Positions 14,867 through 22,625 of a DNA stretch of 35,082 bases are shown one piece after another. Below the pieces are notes generated by a model. That model saw only the letters and a program-made list of their open reading frames with translations, made no database searches and had not been told where the DNA came from. The position numbers and the translations under genes were made by a program. The DNA lies in NCBI GenBank assembly GCA_017511465.1, contig JAFWJU010000057.1, positions 1-35,082 on the forward strand, read 5' to 3'. The DNA is from Eggerthellaceae bacterium. Lineage in GTDB: Bacteria > Actinomycetota > Coriobacteriia > Coriobacteriales > Eggerthellaceae. The stretch's first letter is position 1; each line of letters begins with the position of its first letter.

Positions 14867-16897
14867 TTACACAAACGCCGCTATGAGGGCTGCAACGGCC
14901 AAGATAACCGTGACGATCAGTTGAGGTGTCGGGTCGGCGAACGCGAGCGAGCCGACCAGCACCAACACCAGCGCAACGGCCAGTCCCACGACCGTAAGCA
15001 AACGGGAATCGCGCATGCGCACGAGGGCCAGCACCAAAGTGGCGCTAAGCCAACCTCCGATTGTCGCCCATGTCGATGCCCGCTTGACAAGGACCACGAG
15101 ATTCCTCGTTATGTCTGTGCGCCCGAAATCCCAATTGGACAAAACATCCCACCCAAGCAACGAGCTTGAGCCGAGCGAACCGAACACGAGGGCCTCAACG
15201 GCAACGAGCACCGTCGTGAGCAACGCCACGGGAAGCCGCAAGCTTATGCCCGATAAGAACGGTGCAGCCGAGCTGCCGCCAATCGACCCGAGCAACGGCA
15301 GGGACAACGCAACGTTCGAAGGCGCCGCGCCTTCCCTTCCGACGACGACCCACCATGCAGCCGTGACGACCATGAGCAATAGGCCCACGAGGGGATGACC
15401 GCATGCCACGATTGCGAGCCCCATAATCTCGAGGGCAACCAGCGATGCTACAAAGGGCACGATGGCGGCGATTGCCGCGACGATTGCAGCGCCCACGGTA
15501 ACCACGAACGCCGTTCCGGCATTGAACGCAGCGGGGATAAACGGCAAATTCGCCAGTGCGACCCACGTGACGAAACCGCTTCCCAAGGCGGCGAACACCC
15601 TCGCCAGGATATTGGAGACGATTCCCTCGAAACGCTTGACCAGCGGCTGACGACGCGCAGGGGTTTCATCGACAGTTTCCTGTCGACCACGTGCAAGTGA
15701 CGGCCGATCCGAAGCTTGCATGTTGCCGTCATCGAAACCATCTTCGGCTTCGTTGCCCATTTTCTCGAAAAGCCGCGTGAACAAACCAGGGCGTTGGGGC
15801 TCTTCTGCTGTTTCGTCGTCCCACTCCTGAATCGGTTGCCCGCTTTCCTCGTCGAGTCCCAGCGCATCGGCAACCACAAGCGACAACTGTTCTTGCCCCT
15901 TGGCGGCATCACCCAAGAACTTGTTCATTTCCTCGGCGAAATCGGCCACGCTCGCATAACGCTCTTCCCTATCGGGATCGAGCGCGTAAAACATGACGTC
16001 GTCGATTTGGTTGTCGAGACCGTTCCAACACAGCGAGGGCAAGACGAGCTCGGCTTCCTCTATTGCCGCTTCCGCCTGCTCGAGGCCGCTCACACGGAAC
16101 GGGTTATCGCCTGTCAGCATCTCGTACGCCACCGCTGCCAGCGACCATTCGTCAGTGCGGACGTCCAGATGCTCACGGCGCATCTGCTCGAGCGGCATGT
16201 AACCGATGGTGCCGCCGCCCGTCGTTCCCACGCCAGACGCATCGGCCAAGGTTGCCAGACCGAAATCGGTTACTTTCGCCTGCCCCTGAGCGTTGATGAT
16301 GATGTTGTCGGGCTTGATGTCCAGGTGAAGCACGCCGGCTTTGTGCGCCACCGTCAACGCGCCCGCCACCGAGTCGAATACCGATGTCACCATGTCGATC
16401 GACAAGTAGCTCGAGTAATCGGCAAGCAGCTGGGTCAGCGTGATGCCCTCGACGTATTCCATGATGAGGTACGCCATGCGATCGCGAACCTCGAAGTCGT
16501 ACACCGTGACGATGCGTGGATCCTGGAGCATCGCCGCCGTGCGGGCCTCGTCGAGCCCGGGCAAATGCGAAAGCGACCGCACCGGATCGGGCTCGTCGAA
16601 TTCGAGGTGCGCAGCAGGGTATCCGCCAAATTCGACGGCAGCGCCTTGCTCGTCTTGAAGGTACTCGTCCCAAGGTATCGCGCCGTGCCAACGGTCGGCC
16701 GTGGGACTGGCCGACACCGCCTGCGCACCCGGCAGGTACGCCCGGTAAGCGTCGAGCTCGGTCAGCTTGATGGTCTTGATGGCAACTTTGCGTTGAATGC
16801 GCGGGTCCCAGGCAATCTGCACCGTGCCGAACCCACCGACACCAGCTGTGCCGATAGGCTCATAGCGGTCAAGTATGAGATTGTTTGCGCGCGCCAT
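14867..16897 (-). CDS. membrane Ser/Thr protein kinase (PknB-like, non-RD)
   Basis: A protein of 676 residues. The kinase domain (about 10-330) has GTAGVGGFGTVQIAW (17-30), VAIK with Lys41, HLDIKPDN (191-198) with catalytic Asp193, DFGLA (211-215) and GGTIGYMPLEQ (228-238). The usual HRD is HLD, so it is a non-RD kinase. About 60 extra residues lie between Lys41 and helix C. After an acidic linker (about 335-400), at least seven hydrophobic segments (about 415-675) make the C-terminal half an integral membrane domain, not the PASTA repeats of classic PknB. The ATG at 16897 is chosen because GGAAGG lies 4 bases before it; an in-frame ATG at 16909 contains that site. Neighbours on the same strand are a zinc-ribbon protein and a lipoprotein. 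Confidence 0.88.
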   Translation of the reverse strand: MARANNLILDRYEPIGTAGVGGFGTVQIAWDPRIQRKVAIKTIKLTELDAYRAYLPGAQAVSASPTADRWHGAIPWDEYLQDEQGAAVEFGGYPAAHLEFDEPDPVRSLSHLPGLDEARTAAMLQDPRIVTVYDFEVRDRMAYLIMEYVEGITLTQLLADYSSYLSIDMVTSVFDSVAGALTVAHKAGVLHLDIKPDNIIINAQGQAKVTDFGLATLADASGVGTTGGGTIGYMPLEQMRREHLDVRTDEWSLAAVAYEMLTGDNPFRVSGLEQAEAAIEEAELVLPSLCWNGLDNQIDDVMFYALDPDREERYASVADFAEEMNKFLGDAAKGQEQLSLVVADALGLDEESGQPIQEWDDETAEEPQRPGLFTRLFEKMGNEAEDGFDDGNMQASDRPSLARGRQETVDETPARRQPLVKRFEGIVSNILARVFAALGSGFVTWVALANLPFIPAAFNAGTAFVVTVGAAIVAAIAAIVPFVASLVALEIMGLAIVACGHPLVGLLLMVVTAAWWVVVGREGAAPSNVALSLPLLGSIGGSSAAPFLSGISLRLPVALLTTVLVAVEALVFGSLGSSSLLGWDVLSNWDFGRTDITRNLVVLVKRASTWATIGGWLSATLVLALVRMRDSRLLTVVGLAVALVLVLVGSLAFADPTPQLIVTVILAVAALIAAFV

Positions 16898-17004
16898 GAC
16901 GCCTTCCATACTGCGGTTGGAGTTTATGCTGGAAGCGTTCTTGCGATGCTAATGATACCGCATTTGGCATCGCACGCCATTTTGCTTAACGGGGATTTGC
17001 CCGC

Positions 17005-18618
17005 CTATGTGCGCGGTATCTCGGTCCAGTTGGCGCCAGGGTCGAAACCGCCCGACGTGCCGATGACATCGCCGGCTTGGTTCTCATAGGCGCGATCGGC
17101 ATGCACTGACAACTCGACTTCGCGCCCATCAGATGTCGTGTACGTGTTCACACCGCGAATAGCCTCGGAATAGTCGGGTGCCGAATGGGCCGATTGTACA
17201 TGAGACGCCGCCATGAACTGCTGATGCCGAGCATTGCGGGCATCGGAAATGGACTGGTTGTACGAGTCGAAAGCAGCTTGCTGCTGACGGTGGGCAGCCT
17301 GTTGCGCCTGGAACGCCGCCTGGTTTTGGGCAAGCTGCGATTGAGTCGCCTGGCCCATTTGGGCCGCTTCCTGCATGGCAACTTGCAACGCCAGGTTCTC
17401 GACATCAGGATGGAGCTCGAGCGAGTCGACCAGCGGCAAGAACATGGCGTTGAACTGCGCGTCGAAATCGGTTGCGGGCGCCACGAGCGTGACGACGGCA
17501 TCGACGCTCCAGTAAATCGTGCCGCCGCTCGTGTATTGGGCGAAATCGGGCGAGCACCATGCGACGCGTGTATCGGGCGATTCTGCTTCTTTTTGCTGCG
17601 GCTGCTGTTGCGGCTGCTGCGGCTGGGGTTGTTGCGGTTGGGGCTGCTGCGGCTGCTGCGCCATTTGCGCTGCTTGCGCCGCCTCTCGGTCGCGCATCAT
17701 CTTGCCCATCAAGCCCCCACCCATGAAGAAGTCCATCACGCCTCCACCTTGGCTGCTGGCTTGGCTGGCTTGGCCTGCAGACTGGCCCGTTTGCCCACCG
17801 AGCGGGCTTTGCGGGCTTTGCGAAACCGCACCGCCGAACAGGTTCCCTATCCCGCTCATGAGGTTGCCAATCCCGTCCGCCATGCCGCTGAGACCATCCC
17901 CCAGGCTCATGCCGTCCTTCGTCGCCGAAAGCTCCACATACGAGGCAACCTTGAACGGCTGGCCATCGCGCACGCCGTCGTACACACGTAGGATCACTCC
18001 TATGAACGGATGCGCCACAAAGCCTCCTTGGGCTTGCGCAAGCCGTTGGAACCGCTCATACGCGTGCTGGCCTTTTTCCTCGAGGCTGGGGCATGCCAAC
18101 TGCCGGGACAACTGCAAGCCCGTTACACCGGCACTTGCCGCCGTGCTGCTGGCAGCCGCGTCGGCAACTTGTTCTGGATCGGGGACGTCGGCATAATTCG
18201 CGCGGTCGATGCCCGCCAGATGGCCGTTGTACATCGCAGTGATTGCGGTGAAGCCGGCACTGCGCCTGGTACCCGCATTACCGACCGCCACAATGGCCAC
18301 ATCGCCGTCACGATTGCGCAATTCGACTTGGGGAATGTACGGACGCGAACTCGAGCCCGTGCCCTGCAAGGCCGTGCCCGTCACCTTCCAGCCCGGTGCC
18401 ACGCGGGCGCGGAACAACCCGTACCCGGTGCCGCGGTCCCTGATGCTGCCGTCGGGCTCGATGCCACTCGGCTCATCGGCGGGATACGACACGCGAATCG
18501 TGCTGCCGCAGAACGGACACGTCACCGATGTCGCGCCGTCTGGCAACTCGAGGTCGCCGTTGCAGGAAGGGCATTTCACCGCTTGAATCGAAAAACCATT
18601 GTTCATTTGTGATGTCAT
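17005..18618 (-). CDS. zinc-ribbon protein with Gln/Pro-rich central linker
   Basis: A 537-residue protein of unknown function. An N-terminal zinc ribbon (CPSC at 16-19, CPFC at 34-37) is followed by a globular part to about 230, a Gly-rich region, a Gln/Pro low-complexity stretch (about 315-345) and a C-terminal part with a Gln/Ala-rich helix (about 420-460). No transmembrane helix is obvious, so it is probably cytoplasmic. AGGCGG lies 6 bases before the ATG. It starts 9 bases after the lipoprotein stop and lies 107 bases upstream of the kinase gene on the same strand, so the lipoprotein, this protein and the kinase may form one unit. The zinc-ribbon start resembles that of other uncharacterised proteins of Coriobacteriia. 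Confidence 0.8.
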   Translation of the reverse strand: MTSQMNNGFSIQAVKCPSCNGDLELPDGATSVTCPFCGSTIRVSYPADEPSGIEPDGSIRDRGTGYGLFRARVAPGWKVTGTALQGTGSSSRPYIPQVELRNRDGDVAIVAVGNAGTRRSAGFTAITAMYNGHLAGIDRANYADVPDPEQVADAAASSTAASAGVTGLQLSRQLACPSLEEKGQHAYERFQRLAQAQGGFVAHPFIGVILRVYDGVRDGQPFKVASYVELSATKDGMSLGDGLSGMADGIGNLMSGIGNLFGGAVSQSPQSPLGGQTGQSAGQASQASSQGGGVMDFFMGGGLMGKMMRDREAAQAAQMAQQPQQPQPQQPQPQQPQQQPQQKEAESPDTRVAWCSPDFAQYTSGGTIYWSVDAVVTLVAPATDFDAQFNAMFLPLVDSLELHPDVENLALQVAMQEAAQMGQATQSQLAQNQAAFQAQQAAHRQQQAAFDSYNQSISDARNARHQQFMAASHVQSAHSAPDYSEAIRGVNTYTTSDGREVELSVHADRAYENQAGDVIGTSGGFDPGANWTEIPRT

Positions 18619-18627
18619 GACAACCGC

Positions 18628-19251
18628 CTACTCGTATTGGGACATGGTGCGCTTCCGGGCTTGCGTAGCGTACGACGCCAGCGCTGGACTCGGGTCGACA
18701 TCGTAGAACTCCCACTTATCGCCGGCGTCCACCATGATGGTCATCGAGTCGAACATGACCGAGAAACCCGTTTCATCGGCAAATTCGAAACCGAAGCTCG
18801 TGTAATCGTCCGTCGAAATCTCGGTGGCCACGTCGCCGACGCCCGACGAAGCCAGCGCATTGAACAGCGACACTATGTCATCGGGGTCTTCGAACCAGAT
18901 GGGCTCGCCGCCCCCTTCACCCTGATAGCGCGCGTACGCCTTCACGGGAAGCTCATTTTGCACCCGCTGGCCGAATGCGACGGCGCCGTCGCCCAGCGTG
19001 GGGAGCAGGTCGCCCCATTCGCTTTCGGGAAGGACGGAAACACTCGAAGCAGCGCTTGAAGCCGCGCTGGAAGCAGCGCTTGAAGCCGCGCCCGAAGATG
19101 TGGAAGCCGAGCTTGCATCCGAGCTTTCCTGCGAACCGGTTGACGAGCTGGCTTGCGAGCTGCCCAACGCGCATCCCGCAAGCGCCAGCAATCCGCACGC
19201 CACGACGAGCGCTACTGCAAGTCTGCAAATCATTCCGCTTTTGCCCCGCAT
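18628..19251 (-). CDS. secreted lipoprotein, unknown function
   Basis: A 207-residue lipoprotein. A signal peptide with basic start (MRGKSGMICR) and hydrophobic core ends in the lipobox LAGC with Cys27. A Ser/Ala-rich linker (about 30-75) contains a tandem SSAA repeat, and a globular domain of about 130 residues follows (VKAYARYQGEGG, WFEDPDDIVSLFNALASS). The ATG at 19251 is chosen because AAAGGCGG sits 5 bases before it; a TTG 15 bases upstream is an alternative. It is the first gene of a possible unit with the zinc-ribbon protein and the membrane kinase. Confidence 0.82.
   Translation of the reverse strand: MRGKSGMICRLAVALVVACGLLALAGCALGSSQASSSTGSQESSDASSASTSSGAASSAASSAASSAASSVSVLPESEWGDLLPTLGDGAVAFGQRVQNELPVKAYARYQGEGGGEPIWFEDPDDIVSLFNALASSGVGDVATEISTDDYTSFGFEFADETGFSVMFDSMTIMVDAGDKWEFYDVDPSPALASYATQARKRTMSQYE
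19046..19093 (-). repeat. two 24-base tandem repeats coding the Ser/Ala linker
   Basis: Two near-identical 24-base units (19046-19069 and 19070-19093), each itself made of two similar 12-base halves, encode the AASS repeat of the lipoprotein linker. Repeat number may vary between strains. Confidence 0.7.
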
Positions 19252-19338
19252 ACGACCGCCTTTCAACCGCCTGCCAACATGATACGCCTTCTTATGATTT
19301 CAGCCACATTGTCAAGATTGCCGCCCAGTTAATTCCCC

Positions 19339-19367
19339 TTTAGAACTGCGCTTATGCCGTGTATACT
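19339..19367 (+). promoter_or_regulatory. promoter of the PurF-like gene
   Basis: TTTAGA (19339-19344), a 17-base spacer and TATACT (19362-19367), about 33 bases before the chosen ATG. No purine-riboswitch or PurR-box-like structure is visible in the 145-base gap. Confidence 0.45.
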
Positions 19368-19399
19368 TTCTCCGTTGCCTAGTACTTTGGGAGGATATG

Positions 19400-20821
19400 A
19401 TGGGTGGCTTTTTTGGCGCAGTTTCGAAACGCGATGTGGTGTACGACGTCTTCTTCGGCGTCGACTACCATTCCCACCTCGGAACGAAACGCGCGGGCCT
19501 TGTCTACCGCAACGAAGACACGTTCCAACGCCAAATCCACTCCATCGAGAACACGCCCTTCCGCACCCGTTTCGAGACAGACCTCCCCGAGTTTCAGGGC
19601 AAGTCGGGCATCGGCTGCATATCGGATACGAACCCCCAGCCGCTGCTCATCCGCTCGCACCTCGGCGTGTTCGCACTGACCACGGTCGGCTGCATCAACA
19701 ACGAGCGAGAGCTCGTCAACCGTTACCTCATGTACGAGGGAAGGCAATTCTCGGCCATGTCGTCAGGCGACGTGAACACGACCGAGCTTGTGGCGGCGCT
19801 GATAAACCACGAATCCGATTTCGTGTCGGGCATAAAATTCGCCCAGGAAGTCATTAACGGCTCGCTGACGCTGCTGATCATGGACAGCAGGGGCGATATC
19901 TACGCCGCGCGCGACAAGATGGGTCGCCTTCCCGTGCTCATCGGCAAAGACGAGAACGGCTACTGCGTGTCGTTCGAATCGTTCGCCTATCACAAGCTGG
20001 GTTACGTCGACGTCCACGAGCTGGGCCCAGGTGAAGTCGTGCGCATATCAGCCGACGGGTTCGAAACGCTTGCGCCTGCCGGCGAAGACATGAAGATCTG
20101 CGCCTTCCTATGGGTGTACTACGGCTACCCCAACTCGAATTACGAGGGCAAGAACGTCGAGGTCATGCGCTACCTAAACGGCGCCAACATGGCCCGTGCC
20201 GAACGTGAGCGCGGAGAGATGCCCGAAGTCGACTTCGTGGCCGGTGTTCCCGATTCGGGAACACCGCATGCCATCGGCTACGCTCACGAATCCGGCATGT
20301 CGTTCGGCCGCCCGTTCATCAAGTACACGCCCACGTGGCCGCGCTCGTTCATGCCCACCAACCAGGAAATGCGCAATCGCGTTGCCACCATGAAACTCGT
20401 GCCCGTGCCCGAGCTGATCGAGGGCAAGAAGCTGCTGTTCGTCGACGACTCCATCGTGCGTGGCACGCAGCTGCAGAACACGGTCGAATTCCTTTACCAA
20501 TCCGGTGCGGCCGAAGTGCATATGCGCTCGGCGTGCCCGCCCATCATGTTCGGCTGCAAGTACCTGACGTTCTCGCGCAACAAGTCGGTCATGGACCTGA
20601 TTGCTCGCCGCGTGGTTCACAAGCTTGAAGGCGCCGAGGGCACCGAGCACCTGGACGAGTACATCGACCCCACCACCAAGCGCGGCAAGTGCCTGGTCAA
20701 GGAAATCTGCGAGAGCATGGGATTCGACAGCTTAAGCTACCAGTCGCTCGACGGCATGCTCGACGCCATCGGCCTCGACCGCAACAAGATTTGCACGTAC
20801 TGCTGGAACGGCCGGGAATAG
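19400..20821 (+). CDS. purF: PurF-like amidophosphoribosyltransferase with degenerate glutaminase site
   Basis: A 473-residue member of the PurF family. The phosphoribosyltransferase half is intact: DFVAGVPDSGTPHAIGYA (278-295) and the PRPP loop LLFVDDSIVRGT (345-356). Cysteines matching Bacillus-type Fe-S ligands are present (Cys234, Cys379 or Cys386, Cys465 and Cys468 in CTYC). The N-terminal glutaminase half lacks the catalytic residues: the protein starts MGGFFGAV where active enzymes start with Met-Cys-Gly, the glutamine-binding RYST is replaced by GCISDT, and HNGN by VGCINN. It should not release ammonia from glutamine. The second of two adjacent ATGs is chosen because GGGAGG lies 5 bases before it. 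It may be an ammonia-dependent or regulatory paralogue; a normal purF is expected elsewhere. Confidence 0.85.
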   Translation: MGGFFGAVSKRDVVYDVFFGVDYHSHLGTKRAGLVYRNEDTFQRQIHSIENTPFRTRFETDLPEFQGKSGIGCISDTNPQPLLIRSHLGVFALTTVGCINNERELVNRYLMYEGRQFSAMSSGDVNTTELVAALINHESDFVSGIKFAQEVINGSLTLLIMDSRGDIYAARDKMGRLPVLIGKDENGYCVSFESFAYHKLGYVDVHELGPGEVVRISADGFETLAPAGEDMKICAFLWVYYGYPNSNYEGKNVEVMRYLNGANMARAERERGEMPEVDFVAGVPDSGTPHAIGYAHESGMSFGRPFIKYTPTWPRSFMPTNQEMRNRVATMKLVPVPELIEGKKLLFVDDSIVRGTQLQNTVEFLYQSGAAEVHMRSACPPIMFGCKYLTFSRNKSVMDLIARRVVHKLEGAEGTEHLDEYIDPTTKRGKCLVKEICESMGFDSLSYQSLDGMLDAIGLDRNKICTYCWNGRE

Positions 20822-20835
20822 GGCATTTGCGTTTG

Positions 20836-20941
20836 TTTGCCTTGCACGAGGAAGCTGCGCCTACAGCTGCTCGGCAAATGTTTAATTAACAAAGCAATAG
20901 TGACGCCTGCGCGAGCGGCGTAGCCCCTTGTGCAAAGCAAG
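20836..20941. repeat. long hairpin element, copy A
   Basis: An imperfect inverted repeat between the convergent PurF-like and WYL genes. The left arm (about 20836-20861) pairs with the right arm (about 20917-20941), with several mismatches and a bulge. Bases 20858-20919 form a 62-base core that aligns without gaps to 25660-25721 of copy B: 24 of 26 matches in the first part, a divergent AT-rich middle, and 13 of 16 at the end. The arms of the two copies are unrelated. The 158-base gap holds nothing else that I recognise. Confidence 0.65.
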
Positions 20942-20979
20942 GCATCGGCAAACACTCGGGGGAAACGAGGTTGCGCTTG

Positions 20980-21981
20980 TTACTCTTCCTCAATGAGCGA
21001 CGTTAACCAACTCTTGTATTCTTCGGAAAGCCTCTTGGGTGCCTTAATTGTGACGCCGCCGTTCAGGCCGGCAACCCATCCGAAGAACTGCGGGCTCTTG
21101 CGGACGCTTACCAGCACGTCGGCATAATCCTCCGTCGCTGAGAGAACGTCGATATCGCGGCCGAAGCGGTCGACGATCGTGTCCATGAGCGGTGCGCTGA
21201 CACACAGCGTTACGGTAACGGGATCGCCGTGGTACATGCCAAAACTGCGGTAAGCGAAATCGTCGCAATCGTAGTTGGCGATGGCGGCGCACCGCGTTGC
21301 CACAGCATCGCTCATTTGCAGCAGCTCCATGCGGTCGATACGGTAGGTTTTAATCAGCGCGTCAGCATCGTCGTAAGCCGCCAAGTAATAGTTGCCGTAC
21401 GAGAACACCACCTTGACGGGTGTCAGCTCGTAACGCTTTCCCTCATGACGGGCAGACCGCTTCAGGTTGGTGCCGTAGCTGAAATACAGGAACTGCACCT
21501 TGCGCTTTTGCTGCAGCGCCTCGTGGATGACGTCGACGCTGTGGAAAATGGACTCGCTTTGATTCTTGATGCGCCCGCGCACGTGCACGCGCTTGTCAAG
21601 CAGTTTGCGCTCACGCTCGCTGACAAGGCCCTTCAGGCTTTTCACCAGCTGATTCGACTTGCGCTCGGTGATAAAGCGACTTGATTGCACGATGTCAACC
21701 AGCATCATGACGTCGTTGATGCCGAGTTCGCTGCGCACGAGAGCGTATTCCACCGGGCGGGTCGGGAGCATCTTGATGTCGATTCCCGATTCGCGCAACA
21801 CGGCTATGTCGCGGTACACCGACTTGCGTTCCGCCGAGATGCCCATCGCTTCGAGGCGTTCGATGATTTGCGGCATCGTCAGCCCATGCTGAAGGTCGGT
21901 TTCCTCTTCCAGCATGCGCATGAGGTACATGAGCTTCAGCTTCTGGCTTTGCGCTTGACCCTTCTTGCCCTTGTCAGCCAC
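20980..21981 (-). CDS. WYL-domain transcriptional regulator
   Basis: A 333-residue regulator. The N-terminal winged helix (about 12-75) has LTMPQIIERLEAMGISAERKS followed by VYRDIAVLRESG, the HTH_11/DeoR-like layout. The WYL domain (about 150-225) shows VQFLYFSYG, ELTPVKVVFSYGNYYLAAY and KTYRIDRM; the signature reads YYL here. A C-terminal WCX-like extension (about 240-330) follows. WYL proteins bind a small ligand or nucleic acid and regulate transcription, sometimes in DNA-damage or defence contexts. It starts at GTG with AGGGGG about 6 bases upstream. A TATAAT lies 31 bases before the start. It is convergent with the PurF-like gene. Confidence 0.9.
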   Translation of the reverse strand: MADKGKKGQAQSQKLKLMYLMRMLEEETDLQHGLTMPQIIERLEAMGISAERKSVYRDIAVLRESGIDIKMLPTRPVEYALVRSELGINDVMMLVDIVQSSRFITERKSNQLVKSLKGLVSERERKLLDKRVHVRGRIKNQSESIFHSVDVIHEALQQKRKVQFLYFSYGTNLKRSARHEGKRYELTPVKVVFSYGNYYLAAYDDADALIKTYRIDRMELLQMSDAVATRCAAIANYDCDDFAYRSFGMYHGDPVTVTLCVSAPLMDTIVDRFGRDIDVLSATEDYADVLVSVRKSPQFFGWVAGLNGGVTIKAPKRLSEEYKSWLTSLIEEE

Positions 21982-22011
21982 GGCATCCCCCTGTCAACGT
22001 GAACTGTCCCC

Positions 22012-22017
22012 ATTATA
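22012..22017 (-). promoter_or_regulatory. -10 element of the WYL regulator gene
   Basis: A perfect TATAAT followed by GGGG on the minus strand, 31 bases before the GTG start. The downstream leader contains GTTCAC and two CTGTC direct repeats on the plus strand (at about 21991 and 22004), possible sites for autoregulation. Confidence 0.5.
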
Positions 22018-22061
22018 GGACACAAATGACAAGACGAGACCACGGCGGGCGCCAGGGCGCT

Positions 22062-22625
22062 TTATTCCTTCAGCAGCTGCCCGAGCGTGACGAAATCGTT
22101 TTCGAGCGCCTCCCATTTGGAATGGTCGTAGATGGCGGCTGCCGGATGGTAAATCGGGAACACCTTGAAGCGCCCCGCCCGTTGCAACGTGCCATGCAGG
22201 CGCGTGATGCCCATGTCAGTCTTTAAGACGAACTTCGTGGCGAAATTTCCCAACGTCACGATGAACTCGGGGTTGATCGTGCGCGTCTGCTCGCGCAGGA
22301 ACGGCGTGCATACCTCGATTTCCTCGGGGCGCGGATCGCGATTACCGGGCGGACGGCACTTCAACACGTTGGCGATGAACACGTCTTCGCGTTTCAAGCC
22401 GGCTATTTCGAGTAGCTCGTTAAGATTCTGCCCGGCTTTACCCACGAAGGGAACGCCCTGCAAATCCTCGTTCTTGCCAGGCGCCTCGCCGATGAACAGC
22501 ACACGGGCATCCGGGTTGCCGTCCCCGAACACGGTTTGCGTGCGGCCGTCGGCAAGGGGGCATGCATGGCACGCCGCCACCTGGGCACGCAGCTCGTCGA
22601 GGGGAATGTGGGGTTTGCTAGACAT
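22062..22625 (-). CDS. uracil-DNA glycosylase, family 4 (Fe-S)
   Basis: A 187-residue DNA repair enzyme that removes uracil from DNA. Motif A is LFIGEAPGKNEDLQGVPFVG (43-62) and the late motif is YHPAA (159-163) with His160. The four cysteines expected for the 4Fe-4S cluster are Cys19, Cys22, Cys90 (in LKCRPPGNR) and Cys106. The ATG at 22625 overlaps the alanine racemase stop by 8 bases, so it is translationally coupled; a longer in-frame start at 22703 lies inside alr and is rejected. Length is normal for the family. Confidence 0.93.
   Translation of the reverse strand: MSSKPHIPLDELRAQVAACHACPLADGRTQTVFGDGNPDARVLFIGEAPGKNEDLQGVPFVGKAGQNLNELLEIAGLKREDVFIANVLKCRPPGNRDPRPEEIEVCTPFLREQTRTINPEFIVTLGNFATKFVLKTDMGITRLHGTLQRAGRFKVFPIYHPAAAIYDHSKWEALENDFVTLGQLLKE

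Noticed and set aside
17585..17660. Short repeats that could suggest a CRISPR-like array
   Set aside because: They encode the Gln/Pro-rich linker of the zinc-ribbon protein in frame and have no regular repeat-spacer pattern.
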